Positions 21,600-32,356 of a stretch of 64,000 nucleotides of DNA are shown here, piece by piece. The first letter of the stretch is position 1. The number at the start of each line of letters is the position of its first letter. The position numbers and the translations under genes are program-made. Source of the DNA: Spongilla lacustris. Taxonomy: Eukaryota; Porifera; Demospongiae; Spongillida; Spongillidae. The notes beneath the pieces were generated by a model, which worked only from the letters and a program-made list of their open reading frames with translations, made no database searches and was not told the origin of the DNA. The stretch spans positions 3,096,673-3,160,672 of the forward strand of contig OX442426.1 of the NCBI GenBank assembly GCA_949361645.1, written 5' to 3'.

Positions 21600-22912
21600 G
21601 TGTACTGTGCAATTCTTAAATTTTTTACACGCCATATAATCACGAGTTTCAACCGATTAATCTTTCGCCGAATCTATGATGTACTAATGATAAAAAAGCC
21701 ACATTGTCGGTGATAGTAGCTATCTATTTGTTTTGAGTTCTATCATCGTCAATGATGTTTGTGTTACTAGTATCCATTACCATAGATAGTTTATTTAGCT
21801 GTGCAAAGTAATTCAGGCTCTTTGTAATGTATGCTAGTATGATTGCTATCACAATGACATGACCATAACACTTTCTTTCAGTGCAATCATGATGGACTCT
21901 GCAATTGCGCATGCAGACGACAGCAAAGTTAATCTCTAAGGTCAGCTTGTAAAAGTCTTTGTATGTATGTGCGACCATTACGGTTGTACAAGTACTGAAG
22001 AACAGGAGCTTGTAGTAAGTACAACAGCCTTAACGCGGGTCTAGATCTACCCCGACCTTATGTTGATCGCTCAAAACATAGACTAGACTGTGAGTGGCGC
22101 AAAAATTATCCATTCCTCGTTCGTTATTCATTTGTAGTGCGCACGTGATAATGTTTCTAGAAAACGCACATCCATCATTGCATGCTATTATATTCCAAAC
22201 GCATGCTCCCAATAGCTCGATCACGAGGTAAGGTTCTTACTAAGCGGTCGGATTGGTTTATTTGCGTTCCGATTTCTCCTCTTCCGTTACCTTTCTTAGA
22301 TGCTGCGTATCCTTTGTTCACTGCCCAGACCGATACTTTTCGTATGCAGTGACCTGGACTAAAATACGCATCTGGCCGGCAAAAAACTGTGGTCATCGCA
22401 AGCATCGTTTAATATAGTGAGTAGTAAGTATTCGACTTCCACTTGATGACGATGCATGGGCGATGATTGATATCGTAGAAAACGTATAGGTGGTTTTGGT
22501 GTGTGGTGTCGGCGAAACGGTGCACGATATGATGTGTTGTCGGCTACGTGTTATTAATTTATAGGGTAGAATACATATTGGTGCATATGCATATGAGTAC
22601 ATTACAATACATGGTATTGGCATAGTTGCTACCCTTGAATTCCTTTAAGATTCAGCAATGGCACCATAAAATTATTAAAATGAGATGTACATGTAACAGT
22701 TCTGTAACAAATTTTGACCAATCAAGTTGATAAATACACACAATGAAATGTTTATATGTTGAGCCATGTCCCTCATAACATGAAGTATGGTTGTTTTTAT
22801 AATGATTTCTTTGTGTGAAGGTACAGCAAATTACTAAATATTTGTATTTTAATTTATTTTTTGTACTCTCAGTAATGGTCGCGTTTGTCTTAAGCAAATC
22901 AATTAAATTTTG
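21600..22912. other. Intergenic stretch before the snoRNA locus
   Basis: No gene, RNA or complete repeat recognised. Short reading frames here have no family resemblance. Confidence 0.4.
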
Positions 22913-23067
22913 TTGCCATGGCATTGATGGTATCTTCACCACCATGTTCTCTGTATGGATGGTGTTCTTTTTACAATGCCACAACAGACCTAGTCCATCC
23001 TCCAGCATAGTTGGTCTCTGGTGAGGGTATCCTACCTCCTCTGACCTGGAGTATGGGTGGCACAAAC
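22913..23067 (+). ncRNA. H/ACA-box snoRNA-like gene, copy 1
   Basis: A 155-nt unit with the two-hairpin H/ACA layout. The 5' hairpin lower stem is GGCATTG (22920-22926) with CAATGCC (22974-22980). Its upper stem is CACCACCAT (22937-22945) with ATGGATGGTG (22955-22964, one bulged A). Between them is an internal loop with ATGGTATCTT on one side and TTCTTTTTA on the other, a candidate pseudouridylation pocket. The H box ACAACA (consensus ANANNA) follows at once at 22981-22986, 16 nt below the upper stem as in known guides. The 3' hairpin has CCAT/ATGG and CTCCAG/CTGGAG, then GGT/ACC and AGG/CCT around the loop. ACA is at 23062-23064, three nt before the end of conservation. The family role, guiding rRNA or snRNA pseudouridylation with dyskerin, is inferred. 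The target is not known. Confidence 0.75.
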
Positions 23068-23314
23068 AGATATTTAGCATATGAAGAAAATGTTCAACAT
23101 ATAAAAAGTACCTATTTTTGAATGTGTGAAGGTAACTAGACGAGGAAAATACGATCTTTTGTATCAATTGCTATGTAATTAACGAGCCTTAGAAGTCATG
23201 TGACCTATTTCTTTTTCAAGCTTATATAGCCAAGTGGCATAGACAGATATGTGCAATTAGATTTTAATAAAGATGTAAGGCTGCTGAGATGCTCCATTTG
23301 AAAGTAAAAGTTAA

Positions 23315-23993
23315 AGTCCGCGACACCATCGAGGAAGTAAACGTTTATGGCTTCTTAATGAATAACATTAAATTCATGCCCACAATACCGCTATGTTGTA
23401 AAACCTATCAGCTATTAACAGTATCAAAACGGACACCTTGTGCCGCGCAAAACCTTGTCAATATTTTCAAGTATATTGGGGGTACTTTTATTTTTTAATT
23501 CCAATTTGAGTATTATTTAGTACCGCATCCAAAAACCAAAATCATATTTTGATTCTACGTGTAATTGTACCTCTAATTGCAAAAAATCTCGTATATTACT
23601 TACATACTATCGGTTTGGTTTTCAAGAACAGAATCTTAACGTTTTTGCCTCATTACTGGCGCCATCTTTAGACACCTCATACCTTGTGTCAACAAAAACA
23701 ACTCGCTAAAGTAACAGTGAACCAGTTTGCTCAGCGTTTCATTGTACATCCTCCGCATCCATGAGCCGTTCCTTTGTACCTTCATTCATGAATTTAATTA
23801 CTAGCCACACGTGCTTAGCGTTAACGATCGTGAATAATTATGCCGTCGTTATTATTCAACTCACTGAATTTTTTGGTTAAACGAATTGGGGTACTGAAAA
23901 TAATGTATCGCGCCCATTATTCGGACCCCAAACACACCAAAAATGTAAAAAAAATGGCATGTTAATTTTACTTCCTCGATGCTGTCGCGGACT
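23315..23993. mobile_element. TTAA-flanked MITE with a paralogous empty site
   Basis: The termini are AGTCCGCGACACCATCGAGG and a reverse complement differing at one base. TTAA is present on both sides (23311-23314 and 23994-23997). The duplicated segment at about 27077-27100 reads AAGTAAAAGTTAATACATAA without the element, i.e. one TTAA only. This defines the insertion exactly and shows it came after the segmental duplication. No coding capacity. Confidence 0.85.
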
Positions 23994-24085
23994 TTAATAC
24001 ATAAATTTGGCCAACTATCATGTTCTCCACTGTTGACACAAGACAAGAGCCATTTGATTTATTGGTCTACTTTTCATGTTAGCAG

Positions 24086-24176
24086 TCTCTATGTCAAGAA
24101 TGGGCTGTACTCAGCACTTCACTTGCTGCCATTCTGTGCAGCACAGCGCATCCAAATCCTGCCCCTCATGTCTCTG
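24086..24176 (+). other. Exon-like segment alpha, copy 1 (snoRNA host)
   Basis: Bounded by an acceptor (CATGTTAGCAG) and a donor (CTG|GTAAGC); snoRNA copy 2 starts 62 nt downstream in the intron. Related segments are at 27176-27267, 30455-30540 and 32198-32309. Lengths of 91, 92, 86 and 112 nt argue against a conserved reading frame. Confidence 0.5.
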
Positions 24177-24238
24177 GTAAGCAAGTATGCATACATGTAC
24201 ATGTACATGTACATATAGATAAAACATTGTAAGAATTG

Positions 24239-24393
24239 TTACCATGGCATTGATGGTATCTTCACCACCATGTTCTCTGTATGGATGGTGTTCTTTTTAC
24301 AATGCCACAACAGACCTAGTCCATTCTCCAGCATAGTTGGTCTCTGGTGAGGGTATCCTACCTCCTCTGACCTGGAGTATGGGTGGCACAAAT
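24239..24393 (+). ncRNA. H/ACA-box snoRNA-like gene, copy 2
   Basis: Same 155-nt length and architecture as the copy at 22913. It differs at nt 3 (5' tail, G to A) and at nt 87 (C to T between the two lower helices of the 3' hairpin), both unpaired in the fold. ACA is at 24388-24390. Confidence 0.75.
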
Positions 24394-24607
24394 ACATTGT
24401 CCACTGTTTACCTTACCTGGTTCAATGTACATGTACATGTAATCTCTGCTGCAGTAACACTGTAAACTGATAAGTTGACCCTCCACTGTTATGTTTTTTT
24501 TTTTTTCTTCACCACTCTTTCATGAGTTCACTTAATATTGCCTCAGGGATAAAATAAGGTTTCATTTCAATTCCATTTACACCTGGTAACGTGTTTGTCT
24601 CTTTCAG

Positions 24608-24688
24608 TGTATCTGTGTTTGTGGGCGGATCTGCCATGAATATATTGTACCTCCTTACCCTTGAGCTGCTCATTCCCTTGATAAGCAG
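24608..24688 (+). other. Exon-like segment gamma, copy 1 (snoRNA host)
   Basis: An 81-nt segment between a good acceptor (GTCTCTTTCAG) and donor (AGCAG|GTATGTG). An open frame (SVSVFVGGSAMNILYLLTLE) exists but matches no family I know. The second copy at 27669-27749 is also 81 nt. A further open segment follows the acceptor GGTTTTGTTTTCAG at about 24843. Confidence 0.45.
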
Positions 24689-25124
24689 GTATGTGTACGT
24701 GTACAAAGGAACTTCCCTTAAAAATGATGATTTGCTTGAATGTTTAGCATTAATAGTACTTATACAGTCTAACAAAATGGTCATTTGGACACATGTTTGT
24801 CAACAAATTTATAACGACACCTATCTCTTGGTTTTGTTTTCAGTTTCCAGTTAGAGCAAATTGACTTAGTCCCCAAACCTCACAAATCATTTAATCATTT
24901 CTATATTGGTCAAAATGTGGGTTTCCCTGTGAGCAAGCCAAACCAGGGGTATTTGACCTACAGTTGGACTCCTTGCTTTGATTTTGTTGGAACCTCATTT
25001 TATTTTTTTCTTCCTGATATTTAAGTAACTCTGCTTAAATTTTTTTTTTTTAATGGCGAAATACACCCTTGCATAGTTATATTGATGCTCTTTTTATGTA
25101 CAACCAAATCATAATATGTTACAG

Positions 25125-25297
25125 GTTAAATGGTTAAAATGGTTGTTTAACCCTTTAACCACTAACAAAAACACATTATACAATTATATCATCACCAACA
25201 GCCGGAAGCTAAATACGTGTGTGGACTTATTCCCTCCATTGGTGGGAAACTGTAATGTCACTGACACCTGCACTGCCATCCCCGTGAAACTCAACAG
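25125..25297 (+). other. Exon-like segment beta, copy 1 (snoRNA host)
   Basis: From an acceptor ending ATGTTACAG to a donor CAACAG|GTATGTG; snoRNA copy 3 begins 46 nt later. The paralogue at 28207-28389 is 183 nt instead of 173 nt, a frame-changing difference. Confidence 0.45.
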
Positions 25298-25343
25298 GTA
25301 TGTGTACATGTATATGTAGGTGCTACATTTTATAATTACCATG

Positions 25344-25498
25344 TTGCCATGGCATTGATGGTATCTTCACCGCCATGTTCTCTGTATGGATGGTGTTCTT
25401 TTTACAATGCCACAACAGACCTAGTCCATCCTCCAGCATAGTTGGTCTCTGATGAGGGTATCCTACCTCCTCTGACCTGGAGTATGGGTGGCACAAAT
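25344..25498 (+). ncRNA. H/ACA-box snoRNA-like gene, copy 3
   Basis: 155 nt. One change is A to G at nt 29 in the upper stem of the 5' hairpin, turning an A-U pair into a G-U pair so the helix is kept. The other is G to A in the apical part of the 3' hairpin (GGTG to GATG). ACA is at 25493-25495. Confidence 0.75.
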
Positions 25499-26690
25499 AG
25501 ATATTTAACATCGCTGATATGTCCACTAATACGATGTCATCAACCACACCTGTTGAACTTATCCTTTGATTAGTTATGTCTGCTGATCACTACAGTGGGA
25601 ATACAATGTAGTGATAGTTGGACGAAATAAGATTGATGTTTACTTGAATTTAAAACAATAACCACATGTAATATTGAAAATCTAACTGCACAGATGCATG
25701 GGCTATACAATTGTCATCAAGCAGACAAAAACATGGTGTATCTTGTGACTATCATGTTCTACAACTTTCGTTTTCATTGACCCCGGTCTTATCAACTACG
25801 TTTTCCTATATATATCTTCACTCAGGGTTAACAGATCAGGATCTGTAATATAAACTAAAGGCAACACATTGAAATGTATATGTTTAGTTAATGATTTTAA
25901 TTCTTCAATGAATAATCAGTTGATAATATGTAAAGACCATTCTGTACAGCACATATTGCATGTCTATTTATTAACAGAGCTTAACTATAGCCAGGGTTTG
26001 TCAGATAATTGCCTAGTTTTGCTTTTCACCTCTCTTTTGAGTTTTGGATGAGAATGACTTTGTTGGATGTATAGTACTGTCCATACAGAAGTTCACACGA
26101 GTGACTTGCACTTACTAGATCAAGTTGAAGTACTAAAATGACTTGCATACCTTAACTCGAGCGAGTGGGATGCACTTTTCAGTAGACCTAGAAAATAGAT
26201 TTCTGATGTGGTTCTACTGTTTACATACATGTAAGTTGCATGTAGATGTAGGTATATAAATAATAATAACTAGCCCACACCATGATAAATAAAACATCTT
26301 CCACACGTGTACTTTCAGTGACGATTACCTTTTACAGCAACAATATATTATGCTACAAATCAATTGTTGAGTGTTTCAATACACTTATTACTTTCACTCA
26401 CTTATTCCCCCCTATACTCGTGCAAGTGTGAACTTGTTAGTGGACAGCTCTGCAGCTTGATTGGGTAGGATAAGGTTTCTTACAACTTGTAACATGTTTG
26501 CCTTCATTGTCAAATTTCATAAATTGTACCTTCCCTATACACAATGAGATGGAAGAGCCATTTGATTTATTGGTCTGTGTTTCTGGTTTACAGGCACATC
26601 CTCATCGTACCCAACATTCATTTGATAAGCAGGTATGTGCACATGTACATGTATATGTATATGTAGGTGCTACATTTTATAATTACCATG
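25499..26690. other. Spacer between duplicated snoRNA units
   Basis: Mostly AT-rich sequence without recognisable genes. Near its end a 39-nt segment at 26594-26632, between an acceptor (GGTTTACAG) and a donor (AGCAG|GTATGTG), precedes snoRNA copy 4. Confidence 0.4.
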
Positions 26691-26845
26691 TTGCCATGGC
26701 ATTGATGGTATCTTCACCACCATGTTCTCTGTATGGATGGTGTTCTTTTTACAATGCCACAACAGACCTAGTCCATCCTCCAGCATAGTTGGTCTCTGGT
26801 GAGGGTATCCTACCTCCTCTGACCTGGAGTATGGGTGGCACAAAC
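26691..26845 (+). ncRNA. H/ACA-box snoRNA-like gene, copy 4
   Basis: 155 nt and, by eye, identical to the copy at 22913 including the terminal ACAAAC. The following 250 bp also match the sequence downstream of copy 1, so copies 1 and 4 head equivalent units of a tandem duplication. Confidence 0.75.
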
Positions 26846-27175
26846 AGATATTTAGCATATGAAGAAAATGTTCAACATATAAAAAGTACCTATTTTTGAA
26901 TGTGTGATGGTAACTAGACGAGGAAAATACGATCTTTTGTATCAATTAGTATGTAATTAACGAGCCTTAGAAGTCATGTGACCTATTTCTTTTTCAGCTT
27001 ATATAGCCAAGTGGTATAGATATGTGCAATTAGATTTTAATAAAGATGTAAGGCTACTGAGATGCTCCATTCGAAAGTAAAAGTTAATACATAAATTTGG
27101 CCAACTATCATGTTCTAGACTGTTGACACAAGACAAGAGCCATTTGATTTATTGGTCTACTTTTCATGTTTGCAG

Positions 27176-27267
27176 TCTCTATGTCAAGCATGGGCTGTAC
27201 GGCACTTCACCTGCTGCCATTCTGTGCAGCACAGCACATCCAAATCCTGCTGCCCCTCATATCTTTG
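27176..27267 (+). other. Exon-like segment alpha, copy 2 (snoRNA host)
   Basis: Acceptor CATGTTTGCAG and donor TTTG|GTAAGC; paralogue of 24086-24176 with frame-changing indels. snoRNA copy 5 begins 41 nt downstream. Confidence 0.5.
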
Positions 27268-27307
27268 GTAAGCAAATGTACATCTAGATATTACGTTGTA
27301 AGAATTG

Positions 27308-27462
27308 TTGCCATGGCATTGATGGTATCTTCACCACCATGTTCTCTGTATGGATGGTGTTCTTTTTACAATGCCACAACAGACCTAGTCCATCCTCCAG
27401 CATAGTTGGTCTCTGGTGAGGGTATCCTACCTCCTCTGACCTGGAGTATGGGTGGCACAAAT
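27308..27462 (+). ncRNA. H/ACA-box snoRNA-like gene, copy 5
   Basis: 155 nt, same core sequence and fold as copy 1 apart from the last base (ACAAAT). ACA is at 27457-27459. It is in the unit equivalent to that of copy 2. Confidence 0.75.
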
Positions 27463-27668
27463 AGATTGTCCACCTGTTTACCTTCCCTGGTTAAATTAGT
27501 TACAATATATATGTACATGTAATCTCTGCTGCAGTAACACTGTAAACTGATAAGTTGAACCTCCACTGTTATGTTTTTTTTTTTTTCTTCACCACTCTTT
27601 CATGAGTTCATTTAATAAGGTTTCAATTCAATTCCATTTACACCTTGTAACGTGTTTGTCTCTTTCAG

Positions 27669-27749
27669 TGTATCTGTGTTTATGGGCGGATCTACCATGA
27701 ATATATTGTACCTCCCTACCCTGGAGCTCCTCATTCCCTTGATAAGCAG
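27669..27749 (+). other. Exon-like segment gamma, copy 2 (snoRNA host)
   Basis: 81 nt, with the same splice signals as 24608-24688 (TCTCTTTCAG / AGCAG|GTATGTG) and a few substitutions. Confidence 0.45.
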
Positions 27750-28206
27750 GTATGTGTACGTGTACAAAAGAACGTCCCTTAAAAATGATAATTTGCTTGA
27801 GTGTTTAGCATTAATAGTACTTATACAGTCTAACAAAATGGTCATTTGGACACAACAAATTTATAACGACACCTATCTCTTGGTTTTGTTTTCAGTTTCC
27901 AGTTAGAGCAAATTGACTTAGTCCCCAAACCTCACAAATCATTTAATCATTTCTATATTGGTCAAAATGTGGGTTTCCCTGTGAGCAAGCCAAACCAGGG
28001 GTATTTGACCTACAGTTGGACTCCTTGCTTTGATTTTGTTGGAACCTCATTTTATTTTTCTGTCCTGATATGTAACTCTGCTAAAAAAAAATTTAAAAAA
28101 TGGTTTACGAACTCTGCTTAAATTTTTTTTTTTAATGGCGAAATACACCCTTGCATAGTTATATTGATGCTCTTTTTATGTACAACCAAATCATAATATG
28201 TTACAG

Positions 28207-28389
28207 GTTAAATGGTTAAAATGGTTGTTTAACCCTTTAACCACTAACAAAAACACATTATACAATTATATCATTAACAACAGCTGGAAGCTAAGTACGT
28301 GGGTGGACTTATTCCTCCATTGGTGGGAAACTGTGTAATGTCACTGACACTTGCACTGCCATCCCCGTGGAACTCATCATACCCAACAG
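28207..28389 (+). other. Exon-like segment beta, copy 2 (snoRNA host)
   Basis: Paralogue of 25125-25297, with insertions near 28350-28385 and a one-base loss, so the frame is not kept. The donor CAACAG|GTATGTG precedes snoRNA copy 6. Confidence 0.45.
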
Positions 28390-28435
28390 GTATGTGTACA
28401 TGTATATGTAGGTGCTACATTTTATAATTACCATG

Positions 28436-28590
28436 TTGCCATGGCATTGATGGTATCTTCACCACCATGTTCTCTGTATGGATGGTGTTCTTTTTACAAT
28501 GCCACAACAGACCTAGTCCATCCTCCAGCATAGTTGGTCTCTGGTGAGGGTATCCTACCTCCTCTGACCTGGAGTATGGATGGCACAAAT
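28436..28590 (+). ncRNA. H/ACA-box snoRNA-like gene, copy 6
   Basis: 155 nt. The one internal change, G to A at nt 145 (ATGGATGGC), lies between the CCAT/ATGG helix and the ACA box and is unpaired in the fold. ACA is at 28585-28587. Confidence 0.75.
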
Positions 28591-29573
28591 ACTGATACGC
28601 CCAATGATACATTTACCTCACCTACATTGTATTTAGCTTTAGTTGCCACTGCTGGCACATACATGTAGATGCATTCATCCACATGTACATGTACGTGCTG
28701 TTCAACTAGGCAATTAGTTTTGAAGACAACTGGATTGAGTCAGTTTAGGTTTCACAATAGTAGGGTACTTTTGTTGCCGGGGAAAAATGAAATAAAAACT
28801 AAACAGAAGTGTAAACAAGCACATAAATTCAAAGATTGATAAAATGCAAGTAGCTGAGCATTTTGTGTTAAAAGTGGCTAAGAGAAGTAGCGTTTAGAAA
28901 TGTACTATTAACTTTGTCTTGTAGGGATAGGAGTAAGTTTCATGTGATTAGATGATTGAGATAACTAAACTTGACTTACATGATGCTTAGGGCTGCCAAC
29001 TCCTTGATCGAGTGGCTTTCTAAGGGGCATGAGGCTGAAGGAAGAATTAATATTGGTTGTATCAATGATGAGTGAGAAGTATAACTTTCATTCCTAGAAT
29101 TGTTTTATAACTAAATAAAATTACGCCATTAATGTGACACCTGGCAAGTTATTTGCAGTCAAATGTCGCGCTTTGAGTGTGCAGTGGAGAACATGATAGT
29201 TTGCCAAATAATTTTTCAAATTTCAAATGGAGTATCTATCTCAGTAGCCTTACATCTTTATTAAAATCTAAATGCCTATATACATGTAAAATGAAATAGG
29301 TCACATGACTTCTAATACTCGTAGTTTTCGCCTGGTTCTGAAAAGAACCATTTCCATCAACACAGGCAACACCCTCAGCCAATCGAATAACCAGAAATAA
29401 CCGACCAATGCAGTGTTTTAAAATTATGGTCATAGTATAATTAATCAAAATTATTTGAAATGGCAACACTACCAAGCCACTGATGTTATATTTTAAGATC
29501 ATGTTTTGTATGGTTTTGTATCACAATAAGCTCATAATGTAGTCATATGATTACCTGCAATTCCTGCAAGGTA
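28591..29573. other. Spacer with an inverted copy of host flanking sequence
   Basis: No gene recognised. At about 29190-29320 there is an inverted, diverged copy of the segment at 23190-23300 (TTACATCTTTATTAAAATCT; AATAGGTCACATGACTTCTA), so the duplication history includes an inversion. Confidence 0.45.
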
Positions 29574-29904
29574 TCAAAAGTGCATGGGAAATGTCGATCC
29601 TAGCACTTTAGACCCTAAAACGGCGCTTTTCTGTGAATAACGGCACAATTCTGGCAAGCCATTGCTGTAGGATGGGGCATCTGTATCAATAACATTGAAG
29701 TCAACGTACTTCCAAATCCAGCCTCGATCCTGAGTCACCAACTTGTGTTTCTGCCGCTCTAACAATTGGATCTCTGACAACCTGTGCGGCAATATCTCCA
29801 ATGCAATCTCTGATCTCATTATGTCTCTGGATAACTAGGCCACCAACCTTACAGTCAAGAGCAAAGGCAGCTAGATTATGACCCTTCCTAAGTGTTGAAA
29901 ACAT
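29574..29904 (-). pseudogene. LINE family 2 C-terminal remnant
   Basis: Fragments read ALDCKVGGLVIQRHNEIRDC and IGDIAAQV in one frame, and RGWIWKYVDFNVIDTDAPSY in another. They match the better-preserved copy at 60919-61652 (ALDCKKGGLVILRYNEIRDC and FDVRVIDTDAPSH). This is the zinc-knuckle plus restriction-like endonuclease end of a second LINE family. Frameshifted and short. Confidence 0.65.
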
Positions 29905-30454
29905 TTTCCCCTGCCGTTTAACATAAAATGTTCAACATATAAAAAGTACCTATTTTTCAATATGCGAAGGTAACTAAAATATGATCTGTTTAAAAAGTAT
30001 CAATTCATTCAACTACTATAGGAACACAGCTGAGTTCAAAATTGCAGATAAACAAAACAAACGAGCTTCCTTTTTCGCTTTCAAAGGACAATTCCAGTCA
30101 CAATTTTCATCGCATTATTAGATCATCATTTTTTTGGTACACGTGTACATTAAATGTTCAAGTACCTAGTAAGGCTGAAAGGTTGCTTACGTACATGTAG
30201 GTCCTTTAGTTACAAACCCAGTTTCCTTGAGATCCAAACTCGACAAGCAAATTTGTTTTGGAGAGGGGTCATAATCTACGAGCCTTAGAAGTCATGTGAC
30301 CTATTTCTTTCTCAAGCTTATTAGCCGAGTGGTATAGGCACAGATATGTGCAATTAGATTTTAATAAAGATGTAAGGCTACTCGAAAGTAAAAGTTCATT
30401 AAAAAAAATATTTGTCTACCATTTGATTTGTTGGCCTACTTTTCATGTTTGCAG

Positions 30455-30540
30455 TCTCTATGTTGTACTCATCAAAGACACTTCACCTACTGCCATTCTG
30501 TGGAGCACAGCATATCCAAATCCTGCCCCTCATGTCTTTG
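30455..30540 (+). other. Exon-like segment alpha, copy 3 (snoRNA host)
   Basis: Acceptor CATGTTTGCAG and donor TTTG|GTAAGC, 86 nt, with snoRNA copy 7 starting 59 nt downstream. The preceding sequence (30280-30400) matches that before copies 1 and 2 of the segment. Confidence 0.5.
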
Positions 30541-30598
30541 GTAAGCAAGTACATGTATGCATAGATGTACATTACATGATATTTTATTATAAGAATTG

Positions 30599-30753
30599 TT
30601 GCCATGGCATTGATGGTATCTTCACCACCATGTTCTCTGTATGGATGGTGTTCTTTTTACAATGCCACAACAGACCTAGTCCATCCTCCAGCATAGTTGG
30701 TCTCTGGTGAGGGTATCCTACCTCCTCTGACCTGGAGTATGGGTGGCACAAAT
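30599..30753 (+). ncRNA. H/ACA-box snoRNA-like gene, copy 7
   Basis: 155 nt, matching copy 5 by eye over its whole length. The sequence after the ACAAAT end (agattgtgtaaaaacc) is unrelated to that after most other copies, which fixes the 3' boundary. ACA is at 30748-30750. Confidence 0.75.
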
Positions 30754-31272
30754 AGATTGTGTAAAAACCTCACAGGGGTGAGGGGGCAAGTAGGATGGCT
30801 ATGTATTTTTAGTCTGGGCTGACTTAATGATAAGAAGTAGCCTGTAGGATTGGATCCAGGAATCATGTAAGAAAGTGGAGTGGCAGTTGTTTTGAGCTTT
30901 ATTTGATATGAGCAAAATGTCGATGCCTAGTACATGTAACGCAGCATGTGAGTATACATGTACATGTATATCTATGTGATATAATGAACAAAATGGGGGT
31001 GGCCTATCCCATTGAGGCCTAGAGAAATTTTTACCCAAACCATCTAAAACAAAGAATGCAACAATTTTAAAAGTGCAGATAGTTAGTTAAGAAAAAGTAA
31101 AGCATTTCAATGAGATCTGCTGGATGTAACTCTCATATATAAGATTGGCTGTCATGTTTCTTCAGTCTGCAGTAGCACACAAATCTATAGAGTTATATGC
31201 TCTGCAGCAATGATGACATCTGTAATGTAATGTACATGTAACATATTCAGTACAAGCTGTCTAAGATATTAA

Positions 31273-31975
31273 TGTTTAATCTCCCGCAATCCTTATTTAA
31301 GAATGCCAATCCTTAAATAAGGATGATGACCACTTACTAAAGAATGTTGCACACTAGTTGCTTTATTTTAGATTAGTGATTAACTAGATTCAAGATCATG
31401 CAGATCAGTGTTACTGCCACAGGTTTGGCTTACTTTTTAAAAAACAGTATTATGGTCTCAATACAGCGAAACTTCCATTTGCCATTAGCGATATACATGT
31501 AGTAGTGAGCAAATTATATAGAACTAGAAAGCACACTGTTCGATGGAGCCGCGGCAGAACAACCACATGTACGTCCATGCTGGCGTTTGAGCAGAAGCGA
31601 GCATCTACATCAGTACACGTCATTATACAAATGCATATTCCAAACTTGATATGAAGTGTTATGATGTAAGAATGCATAACCTATTAACCACAAGTTATTT
31701 CTTCAATGAATCAAGGTTGTGAGTATAGCTGGAGCGAATAACTATCAGAGAAATCAAGAGTTTTAATACCATTATGGTGTCAATTCTTACATAAGGATAT
31801 GCCAGTGCCTCCCTGTTCTAACACATAGACATTGATCATATTGACATCATTTAAAGTTTGTTGAGGAGGCTTTTTTATCTACATGCAATTTGTTTGGATG
31901 GCAAAAACATGCAATGTTAAAGACTATCCTGATAATGACATTCGTAAATAAGGTATTTTCCCTGGAGATTAAACA
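31273..31975. mobile_element. Non-autonomous piggyBac MITE, 703 bp
   Basis: It begins TGTTTAATCTCCCGCAATCC and ends GGAGATTAAACA, with TTAA at 31269-31272 and 31976-31979. The termini equal those of the piggyBac element at 1-2526. No coding sequence recognised inside. Confidence 0.8.
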
Positions 31976-32197
31976 TTAAAGTGTGTAAGTTAGTCTACAT
32001 GTACATTGAATTTTAATTGTCTCTAGATATGGAGCAGAAATACAAGGATTGGTGTATGAGTACTTGCTAGTTGTATTTCTATTTGTACTTTTGTCCTGAA
32101 TATTGGGTGTTGCCTCAGTGTCAAATCCTTTTCACACCTTGCATCATGAAGACAAATATCACCCCTTGAGTTGATCAAATACTCCTCTTCGTTTCAG

Positions 32198-32309
32198 CAC
32201 ATCCACCATGAATGGGCTGGACCACTCCACCTACTCCCATCTCTGTGAGGACATCTGCCAGGTGTGTGGAGCACAGCACATCCAAATCCTGCTGCCCCTC
32301 ATGTCTTTG
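32198..32309 (+). other. Exon-like segment alpha, copy 4 (snoRNA host)
   Basis: Acceptor CTTCGTTTCAG and donor TTTG|GTAAGC. The 3' part matches the other alpha segments, while the 5' part is different. One frame is open through it (HSTYSHLCEDICQVCGAQHI) but I recognise no family. Confidence 0.45.
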
Positions 32310-32356
32310 GTAAGCAAATGTACATCTACACTGTAGATATTACGTTGTAAGAATTG

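Noticed and set aside
22981..23022. A 33-nt micro-exon inside each snoRNA-like block (acceptor after CCACAACAG, donor GTGAGGG)
   Set aside because: It would introduce stops in two of three phases, and the conserved block extends well beyond it on both sides with an RNA-like fold that explains the conservation better.
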